This document shows positions 41,929 to 51,215 of a stretch of 64,000 nt of DNA, one piece after another. The stretch spans positions 124,001 through 188,000 of the forward strand of contig CAVQRU010000038.1 of NCBI GenBank assembly GCA_963715285.1, given 5' to 3'. This DNA comes from Sva-07 sp963715285. GTDB lineage: Bacteria > Actinomycetota > Acidimicrobiia > Acidimicrobiales > Ilumatobacteraceae. How positions within the stretch are numbered: the stretch's first letter is position 1; the number at the start of each line of letters is the position of its first letter. Position numbers and translations under genes: made by a program. The notes under the pieces were generated by a model that saw only the letters and a list, made by a program, of their open reading frames with translations, made no database searches and had not been told where the DNA came from.

Positions 41929-44247
41929 TCACTCGGTGCGGAGGAGTTGGGCCGGGCGGACCCGGCGGGCGCGGCGGGCAGGGATCGCCGCGGCCACGTT
42001 GGCGAGCGCCACGATGGCGAGCACTCCGACAACGACTGCTGCAACGGGAACAAGGGCATTGTCGATGGCGCCCATGTTCTGGGCGAACGCGATCCACACC
42101 AGCCGTCCGATGATGACACCGAGCGGGATGCCGACGGCGACGCAGAACAACGTGAACAACGTGGCGTGCCAGTGCACGGCACGGGCGATCCAGCCCGATC
42201 GCGCACCGAGCGAACGCAGGATCGCCAGCTCGCGTCGACTGCCGCGGGTGGATGTGACCATCACATGCCCAACGGTCAGCAGTGCGAGCGCGGCCAACAC
42301 CACCGCGAGAGCGAACGGAATCGTTCGTACTCGCGCGATGTTGACGATCGCACCGGGCTGGTACGGGTCGTTGGGCGCAGTGTCGGCCAGCTCCGGCACC
42401 GTGGCCGCGAAGTCGGCATAGCTCCCGCGAAGTTGTACGGCTGCCATCGTCGGGCGGGCGTCGGCGTCGATCTTCGTCAGTCCGCTCGGTGTGACGAGGC
42501 CACCGTGACCCAGACCGTCGTTCGCGCCGAGGCCAGGCACGACCACCAACCCCGTGACTTGGTAGAGGGCGGTGCCAGTGGCGCCGACCAAGGTCACCTC
42601 GTCACCGATCTCTGCGTCGATGTCGCGCGCTGTGACGCGGCCGAACGCGATCTCGTCGTTGCCGACCGGAAGTCGCCCGGCGACCACGGTCGGGGTGCCC
42701 TCGCCGCGGACGATCTCCATGCCGAGGACGGGAACCGTGGTGTCGCCCACGCGAGCGCTGTCATCGAAGTAGAGAATCAGCGACGCCACGTCGGGCTGTG
42801 CGTCGAGACGGTCGGCAAAGCCTGGAGGAAGCTCGGTGCCACCGTTGTCACCGATCGCTGCGTCGTAGTTGGTGCCGTACCGGAACGGCTCCTCGATCAG
42901 CCGATCGAGGCTCACGCCGAATGTCAGTGCTGCAGTGATTCCCGCGATCGTCAGCATCACGCCGACCATGGATCCGCGTGCTGGGCCGTGGTCGCTGGCG
43001 AAGCGGCCGAAGGCGAGGCGCATCCCGGTTGCTGCCGCCGAGCTGGTCGTGTGTGTGGCGAGTGCGTCGACGGCCGGCGATGGGACGGCCGAGTGACTCC
43101 TCGATCCGGTCACCGTCAGCGACACGAAGGTCCAGAGGGTGAGCGCGATGATCGAGACGACGGCGGCGCCGGCCAGCACGTTCCAGTCCACGAACACCCC
43201 GGGTGTGGGCTCGATCGTGCCGACGAAGCCGGTTGGGAAAAGGCCCGACGGAATGATTGCCAGTGCAGCACCGAGCAGGGAGCCGACGACGATCGGAATC
43301 ACCGCGTGCCCCATCGCCACTTCAACCACCTGGTGGTTGGTGAAGCCGATCGCACCGAGCCGCTCGCGATCGGCGGGAGTCGGCCGCACTTGCCGGGTGA
43401 TCATCTGGCCGATCACCGCGATCGCTGCGACGGCGGCCGCCAGCGCGAGGAGCCACAGGCCCTGGGCCTGTGTCGAAACCGCACGCCTGACCTCGTCGCT
43501 GATCACTTCGGCGGGGTCGAGGCTCAGTTTCTGGCTGTCCGGCAGTGTGTCGAGCTGAGCTCGGAGCTGTGACAGGTCGACATCGTCGCGAAGGTCGACC
43601 GCATTGAGGGTCAGTGCGACGCCGACCTCGGGTTCTCGGAGAAGCGCCGGTGACACCACGACGAGCGGCGTCGGATCGTCGAGTTGGGTTGGCCCATCGA
43701 TGACGCCGACGAGGGTGGCCATGACACGTGGACCTTCGGGGTTCGGCGTCCCGAACCCTCCGTCGTCCGCTTGTTGCTGCGTGAATGTGACGACCTCGAC
43801 CGTGTCTCCGATCTCGGCCTGGGCGGCGTCGACGAAGCTTTGCGACGCGACGAACTCACCCGCATTGTCGGGATCGGTCTCGCGCCCGCTCACGAGTCGC
43901 ATTCCAATCGCCCGGGGCGAGCCGGAGAACACGAGCGCGGGTCCGGGGTCGGCACCGGTCGGATCGGTGACCGAACCGAACACGAACGTGACCGAGTCGA
44001 CCGCTGCCACAGCGCCCAGCTCAGCGATCTCGTCGGTCCGAGGTCGACCACCGTCCTGGGTGACGATGCCATCGGCCTCGATCTGCGATGAGGACGTGTA
44101 TCGATCCGGTGCTGTCGCCGTCCTGTGGGCTCCGGCGGCGACGGTGATGACCACGCCGAACACCACCGCCACCAGGAGTGTGAAGGCAACCGTCGATCGC
44201 CATCGATGCCGTAGCCCGCTGATCAGTCGATACCTGACTGCGCCCAT
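41929..44247 (-). CDS. FtsX-like ABC transporter permease
   Basis: A permease of 772 residues with the duplicated FtsX layout: helix 1 near residues 17-38, a long extracytoplasmic MacB-PCD-like domain, a group of helices (about 265-385), a second soluble domain, and C-terminal helices (about 655-765). It ends R-P-A-Q-L-L-R-T-E, like the other permeases here. Such proteins extrude lipids, peptides or antibiotics from the membrane with an ATPase supplied in trans. The gene follows the NarL-type kinase by 7 bp and is the last of a five-gene minus-strand operon. Confidence 0.9.
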   Translation of the reverse strand: MGAVRYRLISGLRHRWRSTVAFTLLVAVVFGVVITVAAGAHRTATAPDRYTSSSQIEADGIVTQDGGRPRTDEIAELGAVAAVDSVTFVFGSVTDPTGADPGPALVFSGSPRAIGMRLVSGRETDPDNAGEFVASQSFVDAAQAEIGDTVEVVTFTQQQADDGGFGTPNPEGPRVMATLVGVIDGPTQLDDPTPLVVVSPALLREPEVGVALTLNAVDLRDDVDLSQLRAQLDTLPDSQKLSLDPAEVISDEVRRAVSTQAQGLWLLALAAAVAAIAVIGQMITRQVRPTPADRERLGAIGFTNHQVVEVAMGHAVIPIVVGSLLGAALAIIPSGLFPTGFVGTIEPTPGVFVDWNVLAGAAVVSIIALTLWTFVSLTVTGSRSHSAVPSPAVDALATHTTSSAAATGMRLAFGRFASDHGPARGSMVGVMLTIAGITAALTFGVSLDRLIEEPFRYGTNYDAAIGDNGGTELPPGFADRLDAQPDVASLILYFDDSARVGDTTVPVLGMEIVRGEGTPTVVAGRLPVGNDEIAFGRVTARDIDAEIGDEVTLVGATGTALYQVTGLVVVPGLGANDGLGHGGLVTPSGLTKIDADARPTMAAVQLRGSYADFAATVPELADTAPNDPYQPGAIVNIARVRTIPFALAVVLAALALLTVGHVMVTSTRGSRRELAILRSLGARSGWIARAVHWHATLFTLFCVAVGIPLGVIIGRLVWIAFAQNMGAIDNALVPVAAVVVGVLAIVALANVAAAIPARRARRVRPAQLLRTE

Positions 44248-44254
44248 CGTCAGG

Positions 44255-46480
44255 TCACTCCACGGAGGGCAGGGGGATGGCTCCGGTGATGGTGGTGCCG
44301 GCGCCGGGTGCCGACGTCACCTCGATCGTGCCGCCGAAGGCGCCCAGCCGGTCGGCCATGTTCACGAATCCGTGGCCTCTCTTGATGTCATCATCCAGCG
44401 TCTCGAACCCTGCTCCGTCGTCGCTGATCTCGAAGCGCAACTCACCGTCGACCTCGGCGACCTTCACCGCTGCGGAGGCATCCTCGCCGGCGTGCTTGCC
44501 GGCGTTCTGCAGGGCCTCGAGCGTGCAGAAGTAGACCGCGGCTTCGATGTCGTTGCCGTAGCGCTCGACGCCCTCGAACTCGACGGTGGTGGGGAGCGCC
44601 GCGCGCCCAGCCGCAGCCGGGAGGGCCGCGCAGAGACCACCCGACACCAGGAGGGGCGGAAAGATGCCGTGGGCCAGTGCGCGGAGTTCGGCGATTGCGG
44701 TCTGCACGTCCCCCTTGATCTCGTCGATCATCGCGAGCGCGTCCTCGGGATCGTCCTCGACTGCGTCGCGGGCCAGGCGCAGCTTCACGGCCAGCGCCAC
44801 GAGGTGCTGCTGTGCACCGTCGTGCAGGTTGCGTTCGAGCTTGCGCCGCTCGTTGTCTCCCGCCGCCACGATGCGCGCCCGTGAGTCCTGCAGCTCCTGG
44901 TTGCGGACCTGCAGCTCGTCGAGGCTCGCCTGCAGGGCGGTGTCGAGCTGCACGTTGTGCAGCGCCAGCGCGATCTGGCGGGCGATCTCGGTGAGCACCG
45001 TGTCCTCGGCCTCGCTGAACGGCTCGCCGTCGGGCTTGCGGGTCACCACGATGAAGCCGAGCAGCATGCCGGCATGCGCCAGCGGAGCGATCCGCATCGC
45101 CGAGCTGCCGGTCGGTCCGACGAGTTGGGGAACCCAGATGTCGAGCCACGTCCCGCCGCTCACACCGGCCCGGGCCACGACGGGCAGCTCCTTCGGACCG
45201 ATGGCGACTGGTGGCGGCTGCCGGTGTGGCACACCGGCAGCGCGTTCGTAGCGACCCGCTTGGCCGGTCCAGACCTCGGCCGACTCCAGCACCATGGAAC
45301 GGCGGAGGTTCTCGGCCAGTTGGAGGAGCAGTTCGTCGAGTGGGATCGAGCGGGTGAGACGCTGACCGAACGTTCTCAACGTCTCGTCGGGTGCCACGCG
45401 GGCCCCGTAGACGAGCCGATTGGCCCGCTCGGTCAGCCAGCTCCGCGCCGGGAGGTAGAGCAGCGCAGCGATGGCGGCCGCCACCATCGAGAGCAACAAC
45501 AGCGACCGCTCGCTGTCACGAGGTGTGTGCCCGAGGCCGAGCACGACGATCACGTAGATCCCCAGGATGAGCGCGGTGAGCCCAGCGAGCGCCACGGTGT
45601 GTGTGAGCAGCCGATCGACCCGCGCCACCATCTTCGGGAGCGTTCCGGCGATGATCGCGATCGGCACGAGTCCGGTCATCGCGAGTGCAACGGCGCCCGG
45701 GTCGTGCGGCCACTCGGTGAGCAGGCGGAGAGCGGTCATCACGAGGATCCCCTCCGCCGCGACGGTGAGGCCCCAACCGATCCATTGGATTCGCCGCCGG
45801 TCGATCGCTCCCGCCGTGCGGTAGCGGAAGTACACGGCGGGTGTTCCAGCGAAGAAGGCAGCTGCCCACAGGATCACGATCGGCCAGGCGGGCATCTCGG
45901 TGAGGTCGAGACACAGCGCGGCACCGGTCGCGAGGCCGATCACGTAGCCGACGGCGACGACGGCTCGTCGCTGCGTGCTCATCAGCCGACCGTCGGGCAG
46001 CGCATCGAGCAGGTGCAGTGCGAATGCGGGGAGCAGTGCGAGCGCGAGTCGCATCGCCACGAGTGCGAGGTCGCTCGTCGCATCGTCGGCGGTGACCACT
46101 GCGTGCGCAAGGGACACCGTGCCCGCTGCAACGGCGCCGGCCAGCACGATCGGGCCCAGCTGATCCTGTGGCCGTCGCACCCCCAGCGAGATCCCGGCCG
46201 CGGCCCAGAGCGTCACCAGGATCGCCCCGACGATCTGTGTGGCCGTCGGTCCGTCGGCGCCGGCCGCCACGAGCAAGCCGGCGATCGACAATCCAACGGC
46301 GACCGATGCGGCCAGCAGGCACCACTCCGGCCTCACGACGCGGCCCCCGCTGTCGTTCGCGGGGGCTCGAGACTGGTCGGCGGTCGTCTGACCTCGCCCG
46401 CCGATCATCGGTGGGCGAGACGCGGAACGCGCGGTCCCGCCGGTCCCGGTCGGCGCGTCGGTCCCGGCGATCACGTCCAT
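44255..46480 (-). CDS. NarL-type sensor histidine kinase with GAF-like domain
   Basis: A kinase of 741 residues. The N-terminal half has about nine or ten hydrophobic segments (about residues 45-340), followed by a GAF-like domain (about 360-510) and a coiled-coil. The HisKA_3 phospho-site is His553 in N-L-H-D-G-A-Q-Q, and the HATPase has E-A-L-Q-N-A-G-K-H-A (N box), S-D-D-G-A-G-F (G1) and G-H-G-F-V-N-M-A-D-R (G2). The ATG at 46480 was chosen; a GTG at 46525 is possible. It likely pairs with the NarL-type receivers at 49727 or 53741. It lies between two permease genes, so it may sense or control export. Confidence 0.9.
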   Translation of the reverse strand: MDVIAGTDAPTGTGGTARSASRPPMIGGRGQTTADQSRAPANDSGGRVVRPEWCLLAASVAVGLSIAGLLVAAGADGPTATQIVGAILVTLWAAAGISLGVRRPQDQLGPIVLAGAVAAGTVSLAHAVVTADDATSDLALVAMRLALALLPAFALHLLDALPDGRLMSTQRRAVVAVGYVIGLATGAALCLDLTEMPAWPIVILWAAAFFAGTPAVYFRYRTAGAIDRRRIQWIGWGLTVAAEGILVMTALRLLTEWPHDPGAVALAMTGLVPIAIIAGTLPKMVARVDRLLTHTVALAGLTALILGIYVIVVLGLGHTPRDSERSLLLLSMVAAAIAALLYLPARSWLTERANRLVYGARVAPDETLRTFGQRLTRSIPLDELLLQLAENLRRSMVLESAEVWTGQAGRYERAAGVPHRQPPPVAIGPKELPVVARAGVSGGTWLDIWVPQLVGPTGSSAMRIAPLAHAGMLLGFIVVTRKPDGEPFSEAEDTVLTEIARQIALALHNVQLDTALQASLDELQVRNQELQDSRARIVAAGDNERRKLERNLHDGAQQHLVALAVKLRLARDAVEDDPEDALAMIDEIKGDVQTAIAELRALAHGIFPPLLVSGGLCAALPAAAGRAALPTTVEFEGVERYGNDIEAAVYFCTLEALQNAGKHAGEDASAAVKVAEVDGELRFEISDDGAGFETLDDDIKRGHGFVNMADRLGAFGGTIEVTSAPGAGTTITGAIPLPSVE

Positions 46481-46509
46481 TGACCCCAGTCGAGCGGAAT
46501 TCGGCTCCC

Positions 46510-46525
46510 GTGACAAGGGTGTCAC
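46510..46525. promoter_or_regulatory. Inverted repeat near the kinase start
   Basis: GTGACA-aggg-TGTCAC, a perfect 6-bp inverted repeat with 4-bp spacer, lies just upstream of the chosen kinase start. It might be a regulator site or an mRNA hairpin. Confidence 0.3.
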
Positions 46526-46579
46526 CTTCGACCGCCCAGGGGTGCCAGCATCACCACGCCTCGTTCACGCCGAGCCGTG

Positions 46580-48958
46580 TCATTCCGTTCGCAGCTCTCG
46601 AGCGAGTTGCATGGAGGCCAACCGTCGCGAGGGCCACACGGCAAGCACTCCGACCAGTGCCAGGACGACCGCGCCGGTCACGGCGATGATCGACCAGCCG
46701 TCGGGCGCGACGAACTCGACCGGCGTGTCGTTCGCGACGGTCCGCCAGACGCCGCGGCCGATCGCGAGCCCGAGTGGGAGCCCGATCAGCAGCCCGACGA
46801 GTGCGATCGCGCCCGCCTGGACGAACACGATCGCCGAACTCTGACGTGGTCGCATGCCGAGGGCCCGCAGCATCGCCACGTCATGTCGTCGCCGCCGTGC
46901 CGTGGACGCAAGGGTGTGAACGACCGCACCGACGCCGACGATGGCCAGGAAGCCGGCGAGCAGCAGCGGCATCGTTCGGAGTTCGCTCAGCTCCGCCCGT
47001 TCCTTCGGAGGAATGATCGGGCCGGGATCGACCATGATTCCTTGGTCCCAGAGGCGTACGGCCACCGCCTGGGGATCGACGTCGGGTCCGGTCGACACGA
47101 GGCCGAAATGGAAGCGGAAGCCGTCGAACAGGCCGTCGAACGCTTCGGGCAGGACCCAACCTCCGGTCGAATAGCTGTTGTGCGGGCCCGCAGGGACGTA
47201 CGCGAGGCCGGTGACTTCGAGCGTCTCGGCGCCCTTGGGTCCCGTGAGTGAGATCGCGTCGCCGACGTCGACATGTGCCTGTCTCGCCGACAGCGGCGCC
47301 AACGCGATCTCTGACGGCGTCGCGGGCAGGGCGCCTTTCGTGATCACCACGTCGATGGGATGTCCGACCGGTCGATACGAGAACAGCGAAACGGACCCCG
47401 ACGTACTGTTGGCGACGTCGTTGTGAGTGTCGAGCACGCCGTCGACGTCGGGGTCGGCGGCGATCGCGGCCAGGGTCGGCTCTGCATCCACGAAGTCCTG
47501 TCCGCCCGCTCCGAGGTAGGAGCCCAGTTCGTAGGTTTGTCCGAAGCGCTGGTAGCCGTCGGTGGCATCGGCGATGCCGCCGGCGAAGGTGAGGGCGGCC
47601 GTGACGCCGGCGATCCCGAGGGTTGCGCCGACCAGCGCGGGAATGGCGGACGCAGAGTTGCGGGTCGAGCGACCCGACAGGGCGAACCGCGTGCCGATTC
47701 CGAGGGCCAGGGGCCAACCGGCGGTGGCGGCCTCGACGACCGAGATCCGGGCACTCGACTGATCACTCTGTCGTGCCGAGCGGAGGGTCGCGAGGCACGC
47801 CGCCGCGACGAGGAACGGAACGACGAGAAGGGGCACGAGGAGCACGAGCGGATCGAACGACCGTCCGGGAGAGGGTTCGACCAGAGCAGCGCTGCCGATC
47901 GGGAACCAACGCGACGCCCACCACGCTCCGGTGACGCCGACCACCACGCCGATGACCGCTGCCGACACCGGACCCACGGACACCGCGAGCCGCATCTGCC
48001 CCGGCGCGAGCCCGAACGCTCGCAACACCTCGAGGTTGGTGAACGACGTCGAGCAGTACCGCGAGATCGCCACGGCGAGCAGCACCAGTGCCGCCAGCAA
48101 TGCGACGAGCGAGAGCAGCAGCAGCGCCCGGGCCTCGAACGCGGTGACGTCTCCGGTGTGACGCGCCTCGTCGTACAGATTTCCGAAGTCGGCGTTGTCG
48201 ATGCCGGTCACGCGGGTGAACTCGGTTCCGAATTCGTCGAGACCGGCTTCGCCATCGCGGAGTCGAACCAGCGCGTTCACCGAGACCGCACCAGCCGTGC
48301 CGATGACGTTGTCCGGATACTGCAGGTACAGACCGGGGGAGGGGAGTACGAAGCCGAGCGGCGTGTCGGACTGGTCGTGGAACCATGCGGAACGGATGAC
48401 GCCGACGATGGTCGCGGCGACCTCCGGGCCCAGCGGTTCGCCGTCGTCGTAGGAGTTGAGTTGGTCGGCGCTGTAGAGGTGCAATGTGACGGCGTCACCG
48501 ACATTCGCGCCGAAGGAGTCGACGACCCTCGGCGACACGACGACCTCGTCAGCGCGGGCCGGATCCGGGAGCCGTCCGTCGAGGACCACCGGTCGTTCGA
48601 TCGTGGTCCACACCTGGTCGTCGACGAACGGGAAGAAGCCGAGTGAGACCGGATCGACGTCCGGGTCGTCGGTGAGCCCCTCGACCGCGAACTGGGAGAC
48701 GGCGAACGCGGCGACGGACTCGACTTGCGGCATCGCCCGTACCACGTCCCAGTCGAAGGCTCCGAGGTTGAGCAGGGCCGTGGCCGTCGCCGGTTCGCTC
48801 ACCGCGATCAGTCGATCCATCGCCGTCGTGCCGCGGCGCGCGCCGGCGGTCGTGGCGGCCACCGTTGCAGTCGCGAATGCAATCAGGAGAGCGAGCCCGA
48901 CCAGCGCCCGCCACCGGGTCCGCCATTCGGCCCGGAACCACATCGAGACGGCGGGCAT
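46580..48958 (-). CDS. FtsX-like ABC transporter permease
   Basis: A permease of 792 residues, a paralogue of the 41929 and 51216 proteins. Helix 1 is near residues 15-37 (L-V-G-L-A-L-L-I-A-F), a large extracytoplasmic domain follows (about 50-270), then three to four helices (about 275-420), a second soluble domain, and C-terminal helices (about 680-780) before the A-R-E-L-R-T-E end. It is 10 bp from the ATPase gene, which most likely powers it. The substrate is not known; macrolide, lipid or peptide export are family options. Confidence 0.9.
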   Translation of the reverse strand: MPAVSMWFRAEWRTRWRALVGLALLIAFATATVAATTAGARRGTTAMDRLIAVSEPATATALLNLGAFDWDVVRAMPQVESVAAFAVSQFAVEGLTDDPDVDPVSLGFFPFVDDQVWTTIERPVVLDGRLPDPARADEVVVSPRVVDSFGANVGDAVTLHLYSADQLNSYDDGEPLGPEVAATIVGVIRSAWFHDQSDTPLGFVLPSPGLYLQYPDNVIGTAGAVSVNALVRLRDGEAGLDEFGTEFTRVTGIDNADFGNLYDEARHTGDVTAFEARALLLLSLVALLAALVLLAVAISRYCSTSFTNLEVLRAFGLAPGQMRLAVSVGPVSAAVIGVVVGVTGAWWASRWFPIGSAALVEPSPGRSFDPLVLLVPLLVVPFLVAAACLATLRSARQSDQSSARISVVEAATAGWPLALGIGTRFALSGRSTRNSASAIPALVGATLGIAGVTAALTFAGGIADATDGYQRFGQTYELGSYLGAGGQDFVDAEPTLAAIAADPDVDGVLDTHNDVANSTSGSVSLFSYRPVGHPIDVVITKGALPATPSEIALAPLSARQAHVDVGDAISLTGPKGAETLEVTGLAYVPAGPHNSYSTGGWVLPEAFDGLFDGFRFHFGLVSTGPDVDPQAVAVRLWDQGIMVDPGPIIPPKERAELSELRTMPLLLAGFLAIVGVGAVVHTLASTARRRRHDVAMLRALGMRPRQSSAIVFVQAGAIALVGLLIGLPLGLAIGRGVWRTVANDTPVEFVAPDGWSIIAVTGAVVLALVGVLAVWPSRRLASMQLARELRTE

Positions 48959-48968
48959 CTCGTCGTGC

Positions 48969-49730
48969 TCAGCTCATCCCGTCGTCGTCGACGCGGCCGT
49001 CCTTCATCCGAACGATGCGTTCGGCGGCGTCGGCGACGGGCTGATCGTGGGTGACCAGCAGGATCGTCTGGCCGCCCTCGTGGAGGCGCCGGAAGAGCTC
49101 GAGGACCTCCTCTCCGCCTTCGCTGTCGAGGGCGCCGGTCGGTTCGTCGGCGAGCACGATCGTCGGCTCGTTCGCGAGGGCTCGTGCGATCGCCAAGCGC
49201 TGGCGCTGACCGCCCGAGAGCACGCCCGGAGCCTGCCTCGCCTTGTCGCCGATTCCGAGCAGGTCGAGGAGGTCGCGGGCTCGTGACTCCGCGACCTTGC
49301 GCTTGCTGCCGGCGATCACCGCGGGCATCACGACGTTCTCGAGCACGGTCATGCCCTCGAGAAGATTGAAGAACTGGAAGACGATGCCGACGTGCTGGCG
49401 CCGCATGATCGCGAGCGCGTTCTCGTCCTTTCCTGACAACGACTCACCGGCGACGACGACCTCGCCCTCGTCGGGGACGTCGAGGCCGGCGACGAGGTTG
49501 AGCATGGTCGACTTCCCGCATCCTGACGGGCCCATCACCGCGACGAACTCCCCGGCGCGCACCGTGAGGTTGGCGCCGCGCAACGCTCGCACGGGGGCGG
49601 TGTCCTGCTCGAACGTCCGGTAGACAGCGGTGACCTCCACGGCCGGGCGGGTCGCGGCCGGATCATCGCCCGACGATGCGAGCAACGGTTCGAGTCGGGC
49701 CGGGTCGAGGGACGCAGTCGTGTCGGTCAT
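48969..49730 (-). CDS. MacB/LolD-type ABC transporter ATPase
   Basis: The ATPase of an FtsX-type exporter, 253 residues. Walker A is G-P-S-G-C-G-K-S-T (near residue 70), signature L-S-G-G-Q-R-Q-R-L-A-I-A (near residue 170), Walker B I-V-L-A-D-E-P-T and the switch H-D-Q. The K-S-T-M-L-N-L-V-A-G-L-D and D-E-P-T-G-A-L-D segments are typical for LolD/MacB types. The ATG overlaps the stop of the receiver-cyclase (ATGA). It is the only ATPase gene for three permeases in this island, so it may serve more than one. Confidence 0.95.
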   Translation of the reverse strand: MTDTTASLDPARLEPLLASSGDDPAATRPAVEVTAVYRTFEQDTAPVRALRGANLTVRAGEFVAVMGPSGCGKSTMLNLVAGLDVPDEGEVVVAGESLSGKDENALAIMRRQHVGIVFQFFNLLEGMTVLENVVMPAVIAGSKRKVAESRARDLLDLLGIGDKARQAPGVLSGGQRQRLAIARALANEPTIVLADEPTGALDSEGGEEVLELFRRLHEGGQTILLVTHDQPVADAAERIVRMKDGRVDDDGMS

Positions 49731-51070
49731 GTCGGGGCTCCTTCGCTCTGCGCGAATGGGATCACTTCCGGACGGGGAAGTCGATAGGGAACGACGGGCG
49801 TGTCGCGACCCTTGACGAGCTGCGAGTCGAGTTGCTCAAACTCCTCGGGCTGCTCGGTGAGCGCCGTCCACGTGGGCTCGCTCAGCACCGTCTGGCCCGG
49901 CTCGGCGAACTGTTGGAGCCGTTGGCACAGGTTCACCGCGTCGCCGACGAGCGTGTACTCGACGCGTTCCTCGCTCCCGAGGAGTGCCGCGGCGACGGTG
50001 CCGGTACTCAGACCGATCCCGAGCCCGAACGGCGTGCGACCTTCGGCCGACCACTCGTCGTTGACGGCCTCCTGGTTGCGATGCATCGCCCGAGCTGCGG
50101 CCAGAGCCCGATCGGCGTGATCAGAGGTCGCAGCGGGCGCGCCGAAGACCGCCATCACCGCATCGCCCACGTACTGCATGACGGTTCCTCCCTCCGAAAG
50201 AATTGCACGATTCATCTCGGCGCGATGACGATTGAGTTGCTGCGCCAGGACGGCGGGATCGGCGTGCTCGGCGATCGTCGTGTAGCCGCGGATGTCGCTC
50301 ATCACGATGGTCACCTCGAGCGTCTCGGTCTCGCCGACTGCCCGGCCCCCGGCGATGAGCTGGTCGGCCACACCGGTGGGCAACAGGCGGCTGAGGCTCT
50401 CGCCCTGCTCCTCTCGTTCGACGATCGCACGATGGAGCCGGCGGAGCCGGTCGAGGGCGCCGGCCTGACCGCTCGACACGCCCTCGGCGAGATGGACGAA
50501 CAGTCGCTCGACCCGATCGTCGATGGCTGACGGAGTCGTGTTGAGGGTGCCGGCGATCGACTTGATCGTGCGCCCGTTGGCGACCATCTCGAGCAGTTCG
50601 TCGTCGTCGGTGCTCAGTCCGCCGGTGCGCCGGACCGGGTTGATCAGCGCCGAGACGATCACCGGATCGAGCATCGAGCCGCCGGTGGCCACCTCGCGTA
50701 TCGCCCGTGCCAGCTGGTCACCCTCGGCGATGCGATCCTTGAGCAGGTACGCAGAGCCGGCCGACCCTTCGGCCAGTAGCGACACGGCGTAGTCGGGGTC
50801 GTCGTACTGGCTGAGGATCACGATGCCGGTGCCGGGGTGCCGCTTGCGGATCTCCTTGCAGGCGTCGATGCCCTCCGACTCGAAGTGGGGCGGCATCCGG
50901 ATGTCGCTCACGACCACGTCGGGATGGGCGTCGATCGCGCCGGCAACGAGCGTGTCGTAGTCCTCCGCGACGCCGATCACCTCGACGTCGGGGTCGCGTT
51001 GGAGCATCGCGCTCACGCCCGCTCGGATGAGCGCGCTGTCGTCGGCGAGGAAGACGGTGATTGCCCCCAT
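49727..51070 (-). CDS. Receiver-HTH-like-class III nucleotide cyclase fusion
   Basis: A three-part signalling protein of 447 residues. Receiver domain: about 5-120, phospho-acceptor Asp56 in V-V-V-S-D-I-R-M-P. A LuxR-HTH-like remnant covers about 155-200. A class III cyclase domain spans about 235-430: metal Asp in M-S-D-I-R-G-Y and in G-D-A-V-M-A-V-F-G, with transition-state Asn and Arg in V-N-L-C-Q-R-L. The residues that specify adenine in typical adenylate cyclases (Lys and Asp) read Gln (V-M-Q-Y-V-G-D) and Glu (V-E-Y-T), so the product is uncertain. The receiver is strongly similar to the NarL regulator at 53741. It starts the exporter operon. Confidence 0.92.
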   Translation of the reverse strand: MGAITVFLADDSALIRAGVSAMLQRDPDVEVIGVAEDYDTLVAGAIDAHPDVVVSDIRMPPHFESEGIDACKEIRKRHPGTGIVILSQYDDPDYAVSLLAEGSAGSAYLLKDRIAEGDQLARAIREVATGGSMLDPVIVSALINPVRRTGGLSTDDDELLEMVANGRTIKSIAGTLNTTPSAIDDRVERLFVHLAEGVSSGQAGALDRLRRLHRAIVEREEQGESLSRLLPTGVADQLIAGGRAVGETETLEVTIVMSDIRGYTTIAEHADPAVLAQQLNRHRAEMNRAILSEGGTVMQYVGDAVMAVFGAPAATSDHADRALAAARAMHRNQEAVNDEWSAEGRTPFGLGIGLSTGTVAAALLGSEERVEYTLVGDAVNLCQRLQQFAEPGQTVLSEPTWTALTEQPEEFEQLDSQLVKGRDTPVVPYRLPRPEVIPFAQSEGAPT

Positions 51071-51215
51071 GACCCCCACTGTCGTCGAACGGCGTGCGCA
51101 CGGCGAGGGCGTCACCCTGCGTTGCCGAGGGGGTGCTGGCCCCACCAGCAGCGGCATGGGTCGCACCCTTCCCGACGGGAGGGGCGACGTGTAGAACTGC
51201 CGGCATGGGCATGGC

